Assembly (NCBI GenBank): GCA_018223435.1
Contig: JAGTTO010000001.1
Span: 1,426,001-1,490,000 of the forward strand
DNA from: Lachnospiraceae bacterium Marseille-Q4251
Lineage (GTDB): Bacteria; Bacillota; Clostridia; Lachnospirales; Lachnospiraceae
DNA length: 64,000 bases
Direction of reading: 5' to 3'
The position numbers were made by a program, and so were the translations under genes. Of this stretch, positions 33,877-42,251 are shown one piece after another (position 1 is the stretch's first letter; each line of letters begins with the position of its first letter). The notes beneath the pieces were generated by a model, which was not told the origin of the DNA, searched no databases, and worked only from the letters and a program-made list of their open reading frames with translations.

Positions 33877-33920
33877 AGAGTCACATCTCCTGGGTATTAT
33901 TCTTTCTGGAAGATATCTCA

Positions 33921-34201
33921 TCAATAAATTTGCTTTCCATATTTATCTATGTTCTCCAAAAGATACTTATTTTTTATGGAATCATAATCGAAAATATCAA
34001 TTTTACGGAGTGTTTCGATCTCTTCCAGATCCTCCTCCAGTTTTAAAATATCTTTACAGCCTTTTACTGCAAAATCAATATCACTGGTTTTTCTGGCCGT
34101 TCCCGTGGCAAAGGAACCGATCAGAAGTAGATGTGCACCCCATTTTTCTGACAGATCCGGGTAACATGGCCGATCAGTGTGTCGATACTCATTGTTGACA
34201 T
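33921..34201 (-). pseudogene. Frameshifted minimal nucleotidyltransferase (MNT-type)
   Basis: After AAGGAGG the gene reads MSTMSIDTLIGHVTRICQ...GVHIYF and stops. One base of frame change near 34115-34120 restores the family: LLIGSFATGTARKTSDIDFAV, the GSxxxGxxxxxSDxD motif of minimal nucleotidyltransferases, then IETLRKIDIFDYDSI to a stop at 33921. MNT proteins usually pair with HEPN toxins, but no HEPN gene adjoins. It may be a recent pseudogene, a sequencing error, or programmed slippage, the last being least likely. Confidence 0.8.
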
Positions 34202-34264
34202 GGCAAGAACCTCCTTTTTACCCAATATAGCATATCTGGAAATCATTGAAAACAGAAAACAACC

Positions 34265-36076
34265 CTACTTTCGGGCTTTCTCGTGTCTTTCCACCTCAGC
34301 ATCCAGTCTCAAAATATGCTTCTGCCTGGAAGAGAGCAGTTCTCGTTTTTCTTTCTCATCCAGATTTTTGGCCGGGTCTTCCATGGTGGGGGTTCCTCTT
34401 CGCAGTGCCCGTTCGTACCAGAAGGAGGCCGCGGCCAGATCTTTTTCTGTGCCTTTGCCTTCTGCATAGCATCTGGAGACAATTTCCATTACGGAAGGAT
34501 TTCCGCTCCAGGCCACCTGAATGTAGAGAGGAAATGCCTGGTCCCAAAGACCTGTTTTTTCATATTCTCTCGCCAGAAACAGCTTTGCTTCCAGCTCGCC
34601 CTCTTTTGCCAGTCTACTGAACCCCAGAAATCCCGGATTCTGTGCCTGGTCAAGCTCTAACGGAAACAGATTTTTTTCTGAAGCTTTTTTACTGAATATT
34701 TTTCCAAAGAACCCTGGTTTTGGGGCATTTTTCTCCTGTTCTGCTCTCCGAAGCAGAACTTTCTGCGCCGGTTCATAGCTCAGTTCCTGAGACTTCCGAA
34801 ACCATTCCAAAGCCTCTTCCTGCGAATCCGAATAAAGTAAAACGCCAAGATAATACTGAGCCTCTCTACTTCTGCCTTCTGCAGCCTTTCTAAGCCAGGT
34901 CTCACGGTTCTCTTCCACTATTCCTTTTAACTTAAGAAACTCTTCTTCATTCAGACAATCTGCTGCTCCGGAATGCATTTTTTGAGCCTCGCTGCGCATT
35001 TTCAGGTCATAATCCAGTGCAATGATATATTGCTGATCTGCGGTCAGCGAATCCTCCGGATAAACATAGTCAAATTCATGGGAATATGAAACACTCCTGG
35101 GAGTTAGATATCTTGTCCATGCTCTCTTCTGCCAGAAATATGCGGAACTATCTGATGATCCATGAAGAACTCCCCTATAGCGAAAGTGAATAGAACTCAC
35201 ATTATAATAAACCGAAAGCTGAAGCTGCGCTTCTTTTTCTCCGCTGACAGCTGCTTTCTGGATCCACTGAGGTTCACTCTCGGACAAGGGAATCCCATGT
35301 CTTTTACATGCACGGATATCCATTTTTTCCTGTTCCAGCTGATAACAGCTCTCTCCCAGTTCTGCCAGTTCCCGCACGACGGAGGGCCAGAGGTTTGCTG
35401 GCTGCTTTACGCTCACCTGCTGCAGGTCTGACAGCCCAATCTCATCCATGAAAGAATCTGAACCATATTTATGTATCTGGCTGAGATCAAAACTACTGAT
35501 ATCCAGTGTTTTCAGACTGTCACAGCCACTGAACATATGCCTCATGATTTCTGTTTTACGGGTATCGAAACTGCTCAAATCCAGGTTTTCCAGACTTTTG
35601 CAATTACAGAACAGGGCATCCAGGCTTGTCACATGACTTGTATCAAAATGACCCAGATCCAGTGTTTTAAGACTCTCACATTCAGCAAACATATACCCCA
35701 TATCTTCCACCCAACTGGTATCGAAACTGCTGAGATCCAGTGTTATCAGGCTGCTGCATTTTCCAAACATATGATGCATGTTTTCTGTCCGGTCGGTCTG
35801 CAAAAATCTGAGATGGAAAATGTTTAGCAGATTTTTGTATCCGTAAAACAAACAACTACAGTTTCTGTTTGCTGTAACAGGCCCATTTGCAGCAATATAC
35901 AGACTCGCTCCTGTAAATTCCCATTTTATCCATGCCATGACGCTGCCATTCTGTTGTTCTGATACATCCCAGGCATCTTCTCCGATATTTTCTTTCTTGT
36001 TCTGGAAATAGATAGTTGCGATCTGTTTCCGGTCCATTTTTCTTCCAAAAACATAGTCTGTATTGCGGCTCGCCAT
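34265..36076 (-). CDS. DUF285 (BspA-type) repeat and Sel1-repeat fusion protein
   Basis: 603 residues, no signal peptide or membrane helix, hence probably cytoplasmic. After a leader domain (DAWDVSEQQNGSVMAW) come four to five 25-residue BspA-type repeats (about 90-200), each like MFxxCxSLxTLDLSSFDTS. Residues 340-590 hold Sel1/TPR-like helices (AEGRSREAQYYLGVLLY, EALEWFRKSQELSYEPAQ, AAASFWYERALRRGTP). BspA-type repeats usually sit on surface proteins, so an intracellular fusion is notable. The frame stays open about 45 codons upstream of ATG 36076, with CRSCG, but without a start codon, so the gene may have lost its 5' end. Confidence 0.75.
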   Translation of the reverse strand: MASRNTDYVFGRKMDRKQIATIYFQNKKENIGEDAWDVSEQQNGSVMAWIKWEFTGASLYIAANGPVTANRNCSCLFYGYKNLLNIFHLRFLQTDRTENMHHMFGKCSSLITLDLSSFDTSWVEDMGYMFAECESLKTLDLGHFDTSHVTSLDALFCNCKSLENLDLSSFDTRKTEIMRHMFSGCDSLKTLDISSFDLSQIHKYGSDSFMDEIGLSDLQQVSVKQPANLWPSVVRELAELGESCYQLEQEKMDIRACKRHGIPLSESEPQWIQKAAVSGEKEAQLQLSVYYNVSSIHFRYRGVLHGSSDSSAYFWQKRAWTRYLTPRSVSYSHEFDYVYPEDSLTADQQYIIALDYDLKMRSEAQKMHSGAADCLNEEEFLKLKGIVEENRETWLRKAAEGRSREAQYYLGVLLYSDSQEEALEWFRKSQELSYEPAQKVLLRRAEQEKNAPKPGFFGKIFSKKASEKNLFPLELDQAQNPGFLGFSRLAKEGELEAKLFLAREYEKTGLWDQAFPLYIQVAWSGNPSVMEIVSRCYAEGKGTEKDLAAASFWYERALRRGTPTMEDPAKNLDEKEKRELLSSRQKHILRLDAEVERHEKARK

Positions 36077-36265
36077 GAGAATATTGTCTCCGGGCTGCGC
36101 CGGTTTGAAGATTTTACTGCCGGACTTGGAAAGCGTGCAAAGGGAACGGTGGTTTGTATAATCTTTGCTTTTGTCAAAGCCGCAGCTTCTGCATTTATTG
36201 GTTTCGTTTTTTAATTATACCTACTATAAACACTTTTGAAAACCATTATTTTTTTCCTTTTTTGC

Positions 36266-36312
36266 GAAAAAAAGTCTCCTTGCAGAGATCACGTTTTCTG
36301 CAAAGAGACTTT
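36266..36312 (-). terminator. Terminator of hcp
   Basis: AAAGTCTCTTTGCAGA/TCTGCAAGGAGACTTT stem followed by TTTTTT on the minus strand. Confidence 0.87.
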
Positions 36313-36321
36313 CGTTTTTTA

Positions 36322-37914
36322 TCATTCGCCCAGAATGGCTTTGAGATCCTCTTCCGGAGTGGTGATAGGGGCAATATTAAATTTTTCCACAAGGAAATTC
36401 AGTACGTTGGGAGAGATAAAGGCCGGGAGTGTGGGCCCCAGACGGATATCTTTGATTCCCAGGTGAAGCAGGGTCAGAAGGATGCAGACCGCTTTCTGCT
36501 CGTACCAGCTTAAAATCATGCTCAGGGGCAGGTCGTTGACGCCGCAGTCAAAGGCGTCTGCCAGAGCGAGGGCGATCTGAATCGCGGAGTAGGCGTCGTT
36601 GCACTGGCCGATATCCATGACTCTCGGAAGGCCTCCGATCGTACCGAGATCCAGGTCGTTGAAGCGGTATTTGCCGCAGGCCAGGGTCAGGATCACGGTG
36701 TCCGGCGGAGTCTGTCTGACAAATTCCGTATAGTAATTCCGGCCTGGACGGCTTCCGTCACAGCCTCCCACCAGGAAGAAATGGCGGATCGCGCCGGATT
36801 TCACCGCATCCACGACCGTATCGGCAACGGAAAGGACGGTATTTCTCGCAAAACCGGTCATGACTTTGCTGCCGCCGTTAATTCCGTGAAATTCCCGGTT
36901 TTCCCCATAACCGCCGAGCTCCAGAGCTTTCTCGATGACGGGCGTGAAATCCTTGTCCTCGCCGATGTGGCGCATTTCCGGGTAGCCGACCACCTCCGTC
37001 GTAAAGACGCGGTCCGCGTAGCTGGCTTTAGGCGGCATGAGACAGTTGGTGGTAAAAAGAATCGGGGCAGGCAGATCGGCGAACTCTTTCTGCTGATTCT
37101 GCCAGGCCGTACCGAAGTTGCCTTTAAGCTGTCTGTATTTTTTCAGCTCTGGATAGGCGTGGGCGGGAAGCATCTCCCCGTGGGTATAGATGTTGATACC
37201 TTTTCCTTCGGTCTGCTCCAGAAGAAGCTTGAGATCATAGAGATCATGGCCGGAGATCACGATGAAGGGGCCTTTTTCCACCGTGAGCGTCACCTCCGTG
37301 GGTTCGGGATTTCCGAAGGTCTCCGTGTTGGCCTTGTCCAGCATGGCCATACATTTCAGGTTCACCTCGCCCACTTCCAGAACGATGGGCAGAAGCTCAT
37401 CCATTCCCCAGTCGTCCATGCCTACAGCGAAGAGTGCTTTATATAGGAAGCGATGGATCTCTTCATCCTTATAGCCCAGGACTGCCGCATGGTAAGCGTA
37501 GGCCGCCATGCCGCGGATTCCGAAAAGGATCAGGGATTTGAGGGAACGGATATCCTCGTCCGCAGTCCAGAGCTTTTCCATATCGTAGTCGTTATTTTTG
37601 CCGCATGGGGATGCACAGACAGCGCAATCCGGAATCAGTCGCGCCTTCTCCTCTTCCACCCGGTCGATGAGACGCTGCAGAGCCTCGTTGTCAAAATTTA
37701 CATTGGTAAGGGTGGCAAAAAGGCTTTCCACCACAATGGCGGCTGTTGAATCCTTCAGGGCCCACTCATTTCCGTCCGTGGATCTTGCCAGGCCGATAAG
37801 GGCGCCGGTGAGCTGATCCTGAAGTCTGGCGGTATCTTCTTTTTTCCCACAGACACCTGCTTTTCCGGTACAGCCGCTGCATCCGGCTGTCTGTTCACAC
37901 TGATAACAAAACAT
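36322..37914 (-). CDS. hcp: Hybrid cluster protein (hydroxylamine reductase)
   Basis: 530 residues. The N-terminal cluster ligands are C3, C6, C15 and C22 (CYQCEQTAGCSGC...VCGK), the Cx2C-Cx6C arrangement of the strictly anaerobic class with a [4Fe-4S] cluster. The hybrid Fe-S-O cluster ligands follow, including GHDLYDL, TTNCLMPP and GGCDGS. The family reduces NO or hydroxylamine and takes part in nitrosative-stress defence. It follows the ferredoxin-like gene (140-bp gap containing a palindrome), a pairing known as hcp-frdX. Confidence 0.96.
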   Translation of the reverse strand: MFCYQCEQTAGCSGCTGKAGVCGKKEDTARLQDQLTGALIGLARSTDGNEWALKDSTAAIVVESLFATLTNVNFDNEALQRLIDRVEEEKARLIPDCAVCASPCGKNNDYDMEKLWTADEDIRSLKSLILFGIRGMAAYAYHAAVLGYKDEEIHRFLYKALFAVGMDDWGMDELLPIVLEVGEVNLKCMAMLDKANTETFGNPEPTEVTLTVEKGPFIVISGHDLYDLKLLLEQTEGKGINIYTHGEMLPAHAYPELKKYRQLKGNFGTAWQNQQKEFADLPAPILFTTNCLMPPKASYADRVFTTEVVGYPEMRHIGEDKDFTPVIEKALELGGYGENREFHGINGGSKVMTGFARNTVLSVADTVVDAVKSGAIRHFFLVGGCDGSRPGRNYYTEFVRQTPPDTVILTLACGKYRFNDLDLGTIGGLPRVMDIGQCNDAYSAIQIALALADAFDCGVNDLPLSMILSWYEQKAVCILLTLLHLGIKDIRLGPTLPAFISPNVLNFLVEKFNIAPITTPEEDLKAILGE

Positions 37915-38002
37915 AGTTTTCCTCCTTAAATTTTCTGGTTATTCGAGCGTCACTATTTTTTTTAACGTTTGGACCTGCGCAATTTTTATTCCTGCGAGCA
38001 AC

Positions 38003-38049
38003 GAGCCAATCAGCCATGCTTGCATGGATATTTGACTTGATTGTGGCTC
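38003..38049. repeat. Short palindromic repeat, copy F, between the ferredoxin-like gene and hcp
   Basis: GAGCCAATCA/TGATTGTGGCTC arms around CCATGCTTGCATGG. It could act as a processing or partial termination signal within the two-gene unit. Confidence 0.55.
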
Positions 38050-38053
38050 CAAA

Positions 38054-38737
38054 TTATACAATTTCTCCTCGGGGGCTGATTGTTATGATCTTCAGCGGAA
38101 TATCTTTCCTGCTCTTCTCCAGTGCTTTTTTCACTGCGTTGGTGAGGCCCCCGCAACAGGGAACGGTCATGCGGGTCACGGTGATGCTTCGGATGTCGTT
38201 GTACCTGAAAATCTCCAGCAGTTTTTTGGAATAGTCCACGTCATCGAGCTTCGGGCAGCCAATGAGGGTCACTTTTCCCCGGATAAAATCTTTGTGGAAG
38301 CTTCCGTAGGCGTAGGCCGTACAGTCCGCGGCGATGAGAAGGTCGGCTCCGTCAAAGTAAGGCGCATTGGGCGCTACCAGCTTGATCTGCACCGGGAAAT
38401 TCGAGAGCTGGCCGGGCATGGACACCTCGGAAACAGGCTCGTCATGCTCGATGGTCTGACAGACCGTACCCGGGCAGCCGCAGGGCAGAGGCTCTTTCTT
38501 CGCGGCTTTCGCAGCCAGCACAGCTGCCTCGTCGTAAGCCGGAGCTTCTCTCTCCTCAAAGGAAATGGCGTTCTCCGGACAGGCCGGCAGACAATCGCCC
38601 AGGCCGTCGCAGTAGTGCTCGTGGAGCAGCTTGGCTTTGCCGTTTACCATACCGATGGCCCCTTCGTGACAGGCGCTGGCGCAGAGGCCGCAGCCGCTGC
38701 ATTTTTCTTCGTCGATGCTGATAATTCTTCGGATCAT
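38054..38737 (-). CDS. Ferredoxin-like 4Fe-4S protein of the hcp operon (FrdX-type)
   Basis: 227 residues. Two cluster motifs at the N-terminus: CSGCGLCASACHEGAI and CDGLGDCLPACPENAI. Then a CGCPGTVCQ cysteine group, and a C-terminal domain with LIAADCTAYAYGSFH, TLIGCPKLDD and MTVPCCGGL. This is the usual partner of Hcp in Clostridia and probably its electron donor. It has AAGGAGA before the ATG and is first in the unit. Confidence 0.88.
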   Translation of the reverse strand: MIRRIISIDEEKCSGCGLCASACHEGAIGMVNGKAKLLHEHYCDGLGDCLPACPENAISFEEREAPAYDEAAVLAAKAAKKEPLPCGCPGTVCQTIEHDEPVSEVSMPGQLSNFPVQIKLVAPNAPYFDGADLLIAADCTAYAYGSFHKDFIRGKVTLIGCPKLDDVDYSKKLLEIFRYNDIRSITVTRMTVPCCGGLTNAVKKALEKSRKDIPLKIITISPRGEIV

Positions 38738-38833
38738 GTGAGGTCTCCTTATAATCTATTTGTTGAAAATCTGCGGGAGCTTTATGAAAAAATGAGTTTA
38801 CAGATTTTCGCTGCGTCGTTTGGTTCTGAGATG

Positions 38834-38878
38834 ATTATAAGGGAGAAGAAGGATTTATAATGTTGCAGAGGTCACATT
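38834..38878 (-). promoter_or_regulatory. CRP/FNR-type operator and promoter of the hcp unit
   Basis: -10 TATAAT at 38834-38839 with no recognisable -35. A CRP-like site AATGTGACCTCTGCAACATT (38859-38878; TGTGA-N6-CAACA) is centred about 41.5 bp before the expected start near 38827, the class II activator position. The rest of 38738-38995 shows nothing else that I can name. Confidence 0.6.
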
Positions 38879-38995
38879 TTGGGATGGATTTTTGTTCCAG
38901 AGGCGGCTATCGTTATTTTTCGTTCTGTATGCTATAACGGAAATCTATTAGACAGCCCCTGGATAAAGTATTATCTTTGGAAGGCTGATTATACA

Positions 38996-39035
38996 AAAAC
39001 CATGTGAGAATTTTTGGAGGCTCACATGGTTTTTA
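38996..39035. terminator. Bidirectional terminator downstream of the CRP/FNR gene
   Basis: AAAACCATGTGAG/CTCACATGGTTTTT with T-tracts in both directions. Confidence 0.82.
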
Positions 39036-39121
39036 TGGTTCTACTTTTTATATCTGTTAATATATTTTTCTATATTTCTGTGAATATTTAAAGCCTGACT
39101 TCTGCTTCTCTTACACCCTTC

Positions 39122-39784
39122 TTATAAGATCCGGAAACAATTTCGGTCATAATCGATGAGGCCTTCTTTTTTCATCTTTGCCAGCTCTCTTGTGAGGGCG
39201 CTCCGGTCAGCACAGAGATATTCTGCCAGCTCCACTCTCCCTAAGGGGCTTTCAAAATAGCGGGAATGCTGGGTTTCAGCCTGGAGTGAAAGGTAGGCGA
39301 GGATTTTTTCCCGGAGAGTCTTCTTGGAGATCACCTCGACCTTGCGGATGAGCTCCTGGTTTTTTTTCGCGATAACACGGACCATATTTTCGATCAACCG
39401 ATGATGAAACACGCAGGCCATATTGCAGCTTCGCATGACACGGTCAAAGGGAAGGAAGAGAATCTCTGCGTCCTCCGAAACCTGAAATGTCACCGTGGAA
39501 CGGCTGTCGTTCCCGCAGGCGAAGGTCTCTCCGAAAAGCTCATTTTTCCGCATGCGGACCAGAAGCGTCTTATTTCCCCAGAGGTCTTCCTTTATCATAT
39601 CGACGGCTCCGGAGAGGACGATACCGATGTGCTTCATATTTTCCTGCTCGAAGGCGATGATCTCGCCTTTGCTGAAAGTGGCGGTGTGATAGGTGATGCA
39701 GTCCAGCATAGGGCGACGGTCTTGTTGGGCGATGCCTTCAAAGAGAGGAGTGTCTAAAGATAGTAGCTTGTTTTCCATTTTCAT
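39122..39784 (-). CDS. CRP/FNR-family regulator (HcpR-like)
   Basis: 220 residues: cyclic-nucleotide-type sensory domain (about 10-125), long dimer helix, and a winged helix with GRVELAEYLCADRSALTRELAKMKKEG as recognition region (about 175-205). Several Cys in the sensor (LDC, FACGND, RSCNMAC) could bind a cofactor, though not in the E. coli FNR pattern. It adjoins the ferredoxin-like gene and hcp, and a CRP-type site lies at their promoter, which matches the HcpR regulon idea of hcp-frdX control under nitrosative stress. Own promoter; the AAAGG site is rather distant. Confidence 0.87.
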   Translation of the reverse strand: MKMENKLLSLDTPLFEGIAQQDRRPMLDCITYHTATFSKGEIIAFEQENMKHIGIVLSGAVDMIKEDLWGNKTLLVRMRKNELFGETFACGNDSRSTVTFQVSEDAEILFLPFDRVMRSCNMACVFHHRLIENMVRVIAKKNQELIRKVEVISKKTLREKILAYLSLQAETQHSRYFESPLGRVELAEYLCADRSALTRELAKMKKEGLIDYDRNCFRIL

Positions 39785-39816
39785 AAAATTGCGTAAACCT
39801 TTGCTTTTTGGTTTGG

Positions 39817-39845
39817 ATTATAAGGTATTTTTAGCTTTACGTCAA
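39817..39845 (-). promoter_or_regulatory. Promoter of the CRP/FNR gene
   Basis: TTGACG (39840-39845), 17-bp spacer, TATAAT (39817-39822). The stretch 39846-40012 shows nothing else. Confidence 0.8.
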
Positions 39846-40012
39846 ATTTTAGACTGGGAGAGTAAAACTATATGGTAGTTATGGCTAGACACCTCGAGTT
39901 GATATTTATTGGTAAATAGATGCTTATGAAAGATAGAATTCTTCCTCTTCTAAATAGAGTAAATTGTGGGATATGTTTTGTCCAGAATGGACATAGATAG
40001 GTTAAATGCTAA

Positions 40013-40846
40013 TTACATATGCGCGCGGAAATCTTCCAGAGTGGTGGCTTTTGTTGCAGTGAGAAGCCATGACTTAAGCTTCTGCGGATTTTTTTCTATT
40101 TTCATCTGGCTTTTCAGGTCTTCTGGCACAGGGAATTTGGATTCAAGAATTGTAAAAATACTTTCTAAAATACCTTCCTGTTTTTCTTTTTGCAACATCT
40201 CTTCCAACAGCATATAACGTTCCTCCATTGCACGACTGCTTTTGATCTTCTCAATGTGACGCTGGACCAGTTTTATGAAGGAGTTTGCCTCTTCTTCGGG
40301 AATCGTCTTGCGCCCGGAATTTTTCACATAGTTCAAAAATTCCATAAGCTCGGATGAAATCCCTTCTTCTTTTTCGCCTCTGGTATTCAGGTAAACCGTT
40401 ACCACTCCGTCTGTGACCGCCTTGCCTGTCTCTTCACAGTATGTACGGGTATAATAGCGGTAAAACCCTTCTCCGAACGGATCAAAATCACAGATAAAAA
40501 TGACGTAAGTATCCGGCAGATTTTCATAGGATTCTCCGGCAAGCAGAGCATCCATATCCAGCTGTGCGTGATAATATCTGCTTCTTTTGGGCAGATAATC
40601 CTGACGGACTACCTGCATTTCTACATTGTATCTCGTATGTTTTTCATCCGCGGCGTAGACGTCGAGGCGTACTCCGTGATATTCGGAATGATAGGCCATT
40701 GTCTTCTCGGTCTGTACCTGAACGCTGGCAATCGTGATTTCTAAAGAAAGTTCCAGAAGCTTCCGGCAGATCTCCCGGTCTGTCATAACTGCCGCAAACA
40801 AAAACGCATCACGAATCGTCAGATCTTTGAATTTTTTCTTTTCCAT
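40013..40846 (-). CDS. Rpn/PDDEXK_2-family nuclease
   Basis: 277 residues. Family traits: KFKDLTIRDAFLFAAVMTD start, HGVRLDVYAAD and YNVEMQVVRQDYLPKRSRYYHAQLD forming the D...ExQ active site of PD-(D/E)XK nucleases of the Rpn/transposase-31 group, then TYVIFICDFDPFG. Members are DNA endonucleases linked to RecA-independent recombination and often sit near repeats. Here a 53-bp repeat array begins about 150 bp upstream of its start. AGGAAGG selects ATG at 40846; the 42-codon extension upstream enters repeat DNA. Confidence 0.85.
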   Translation of the reverse strand: MEKKKFKDLTIRDAFLFAAVMTDREICRKLLELSLEITIASVQVQTEKTMAYHSEYHGVRLDVYAADEKHTRYNVEMQVVRQDYLPKRSRYYHAQLDMDALLAGESYENLPDTYVIFICDFDPFGEGFYRYYTRTYCEETGKAVTDGVVTVYLNTRGEKEEGISSELMEFLNYVKNSGRKTIPEEEANSFIKLVQRHIEKIKSSRAMEERYMLLEEMLQKEKQEGILESIFTILESKFPVPEDLKSQMKIEKNPQKLKSWLLTATKATTLEDFRAHM

Positions 40847-40990
40847 TGTTTTCCTTCCTGAAGAGGAAGAATTCTTAATGTAAGTATAAATCATATTTTG
40901 TATTTTTACAATATAAAGATGCAAAAAAAATTTATTCGAAGGAACAGGCTCGCCGCCTTTCCCTTCGAGCATCCTTTTCTGCTTAAGTTC

Positions 40991-41019
40991 AAAAAATAAG
41001 GGGCTTACGTCAGACTGGT
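40991..41019. repeat. GGGGCTTACGTCA end motif, locus 2
   Basis: AAAAAATAAGGGGCTTACGT followed by CAGACTGG, the same block found in the terminal inverted repeats at 61982-62684 and 42252-42597. It is followed by ATATGGTGGG, also shared. Confidence 0.75.
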
Positions 41020-41064
41020 TGGGTAAGACTATATGGTGGGATGGATATCCAGATATGGATGTAT

Positions 41065-41354
41065 TTGACTTATTTTGGATTTTTAGAATTTACGGTCATG
41101 CGTTTACGGGGCTTTCTATGACTTCATTTGAACTTTTCTAATTTGCAGTCATGCATTTTAGGGGTGTTCATTGACTGCATTTGGAATTTCAGTCAAATAT
41201 TTTCGAGATTTTATTGACTGCAATTGGAATTCTTATATTTACAGTCAAACATTTTTCAAAATTGCATGACTGCATTTGAGCTTTTTAAGATTTGCGGTCA
41301 ACTTGGGGCCTTATTTTTAATGACTTATTTGGAAATTTTGCAATATGCAGTCAA
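41065..41354. repeat. 53-bp periodic array of inverted repeats, locus 2
   Basis: GTCA(A/T) recurs at 41095, 41148, 41192, 41244, 41297 and 41350 (steps 53, 44, 52, 53, 53). Units have the form TTGACTGCA(TTTGG...)TGCAGTCAA, T-rich on this strand. No open frame of note in 40847-41428. Confidence 0.85.
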
Positions 41355-41428
41355 TCTAAGCTTATATACAGAAGTTCTCCATTGCACCATTTTAAAAAGC
41401 ATAACATTCCCGCCTCCTCTTTTCAATT

Positions 41429-42118
41429 TTATAATTTTTCCCGGTAAAAATGCTCCTCAATATATGGGATCACCTCGGTAAGATCCTCAAGCTTCGCCTC
41501 AATGAGAGGCTCCAGATCCGGGGCTGATTTGAGGATGTCGGGGATCATGATGGGAAGCATGCCTGCATTCAGCGCAGAACGAAGGCCGTTCTGGGAATCC
41601 TCGAGAACCAGCGTCTTGCCCGGGTCGGCTCCCAGAGCTGCTCCGGCTTTCTCATAAATTTCCGGGTCCGGCTTGGAACGACGAACCTGATCCCCGCAGA
41701 TAATCACGGAAAAATCGCCCCAGACACCGCAGCCCTTGAGCTTTTCTCGGGTTCGCTCCTGGCTGGAGGAAGTCGCTACTGCCAGGGCGAAACCTTCTTT
41801 TTTCAGAAAAGCCATCAGCTCCAGCAGGCCTTTTTTCACCGGAACGCCTTCTGCTTCCTGGATTTTCCTGCTCTCTTCCCGATAAGCCTCCGTAAATTTA
41901 TCAAAGGGAAACTCCTGTCCATATACGCTTTTGAAATATTCTTCTCTGCCCTTGAGGTTCATGCCCAGAGTGTGATAAATGTTGTGCCCCAGGGGACCAT
42001 AGCCCATTTTTTCCCCGGTAATATCCCAGGAGCGCTGAACTAGCCGTTCTGAATCCAGCATCAGACCGTCCACGTCGAAAATGACCGCCTGAAGAGGACA
42101 TTTCTTCTGTTGTTCCAT
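41429..42118 (-). CDS. HAD-family hydrolase (beta-phosphoglucomutase-like)
   Basis: 229 residues. Motif I VIFDVDGLMLDSE with the nucleophile Asp and acid Asp, motif II ATSSSQERT, motif III KPDPEIYEKA, motif IV LEDSQNGLRSALNAG, and a helical cap domain between. This subfamily includes phosphatases of sugar phosphates and phosphoglucomutases; the Asp-x-Asp-Gly-Leu-Met form is common in both. Start ATG 42118 is behind AGAAAGG. Single gene. Confidence 0.9.
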   Translation of the reverse strand: MEQQKKCPLQAVIFDVDGLMLDSERLVQRSWDITGEKMGYGPLGHNIYHTLGMNLKGREEYFKSVYGQEFPFDKFTEAYREESRKIQEAEGVPVKKGLLELMAFLKKEGFALAVATSSSQERTREKLKGCGVWGDFSVIICGDQVRRSKPDPEIYEKAGAALGADPGKTLVLEDSQNGLRSALNAGMLPIMIPDILKSAPDLEPLIEAKLEDLTEVIPYIEEHFYREKL

Positions 42119-42251
42119 GTTATTTCGCCTTTCTGAAAAGCTTAAGAATGTATTCATTATATGATATTTGTAAAGAAGCGTCAAATGGGAAACCTTTTGC
42201 ATGCAATCCGTGACAGGAGGCTTTGGGAAAGCCATGGGGGAAAATGATTAT

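Noticed and set aside
40847..40972. 42-residue extension of the Rpn-type nuclease
   Set aside because: It reads through AT-rich and repeat DNA, whereas ATG 40846 has a good ribosome-binding site and starts the family homology.
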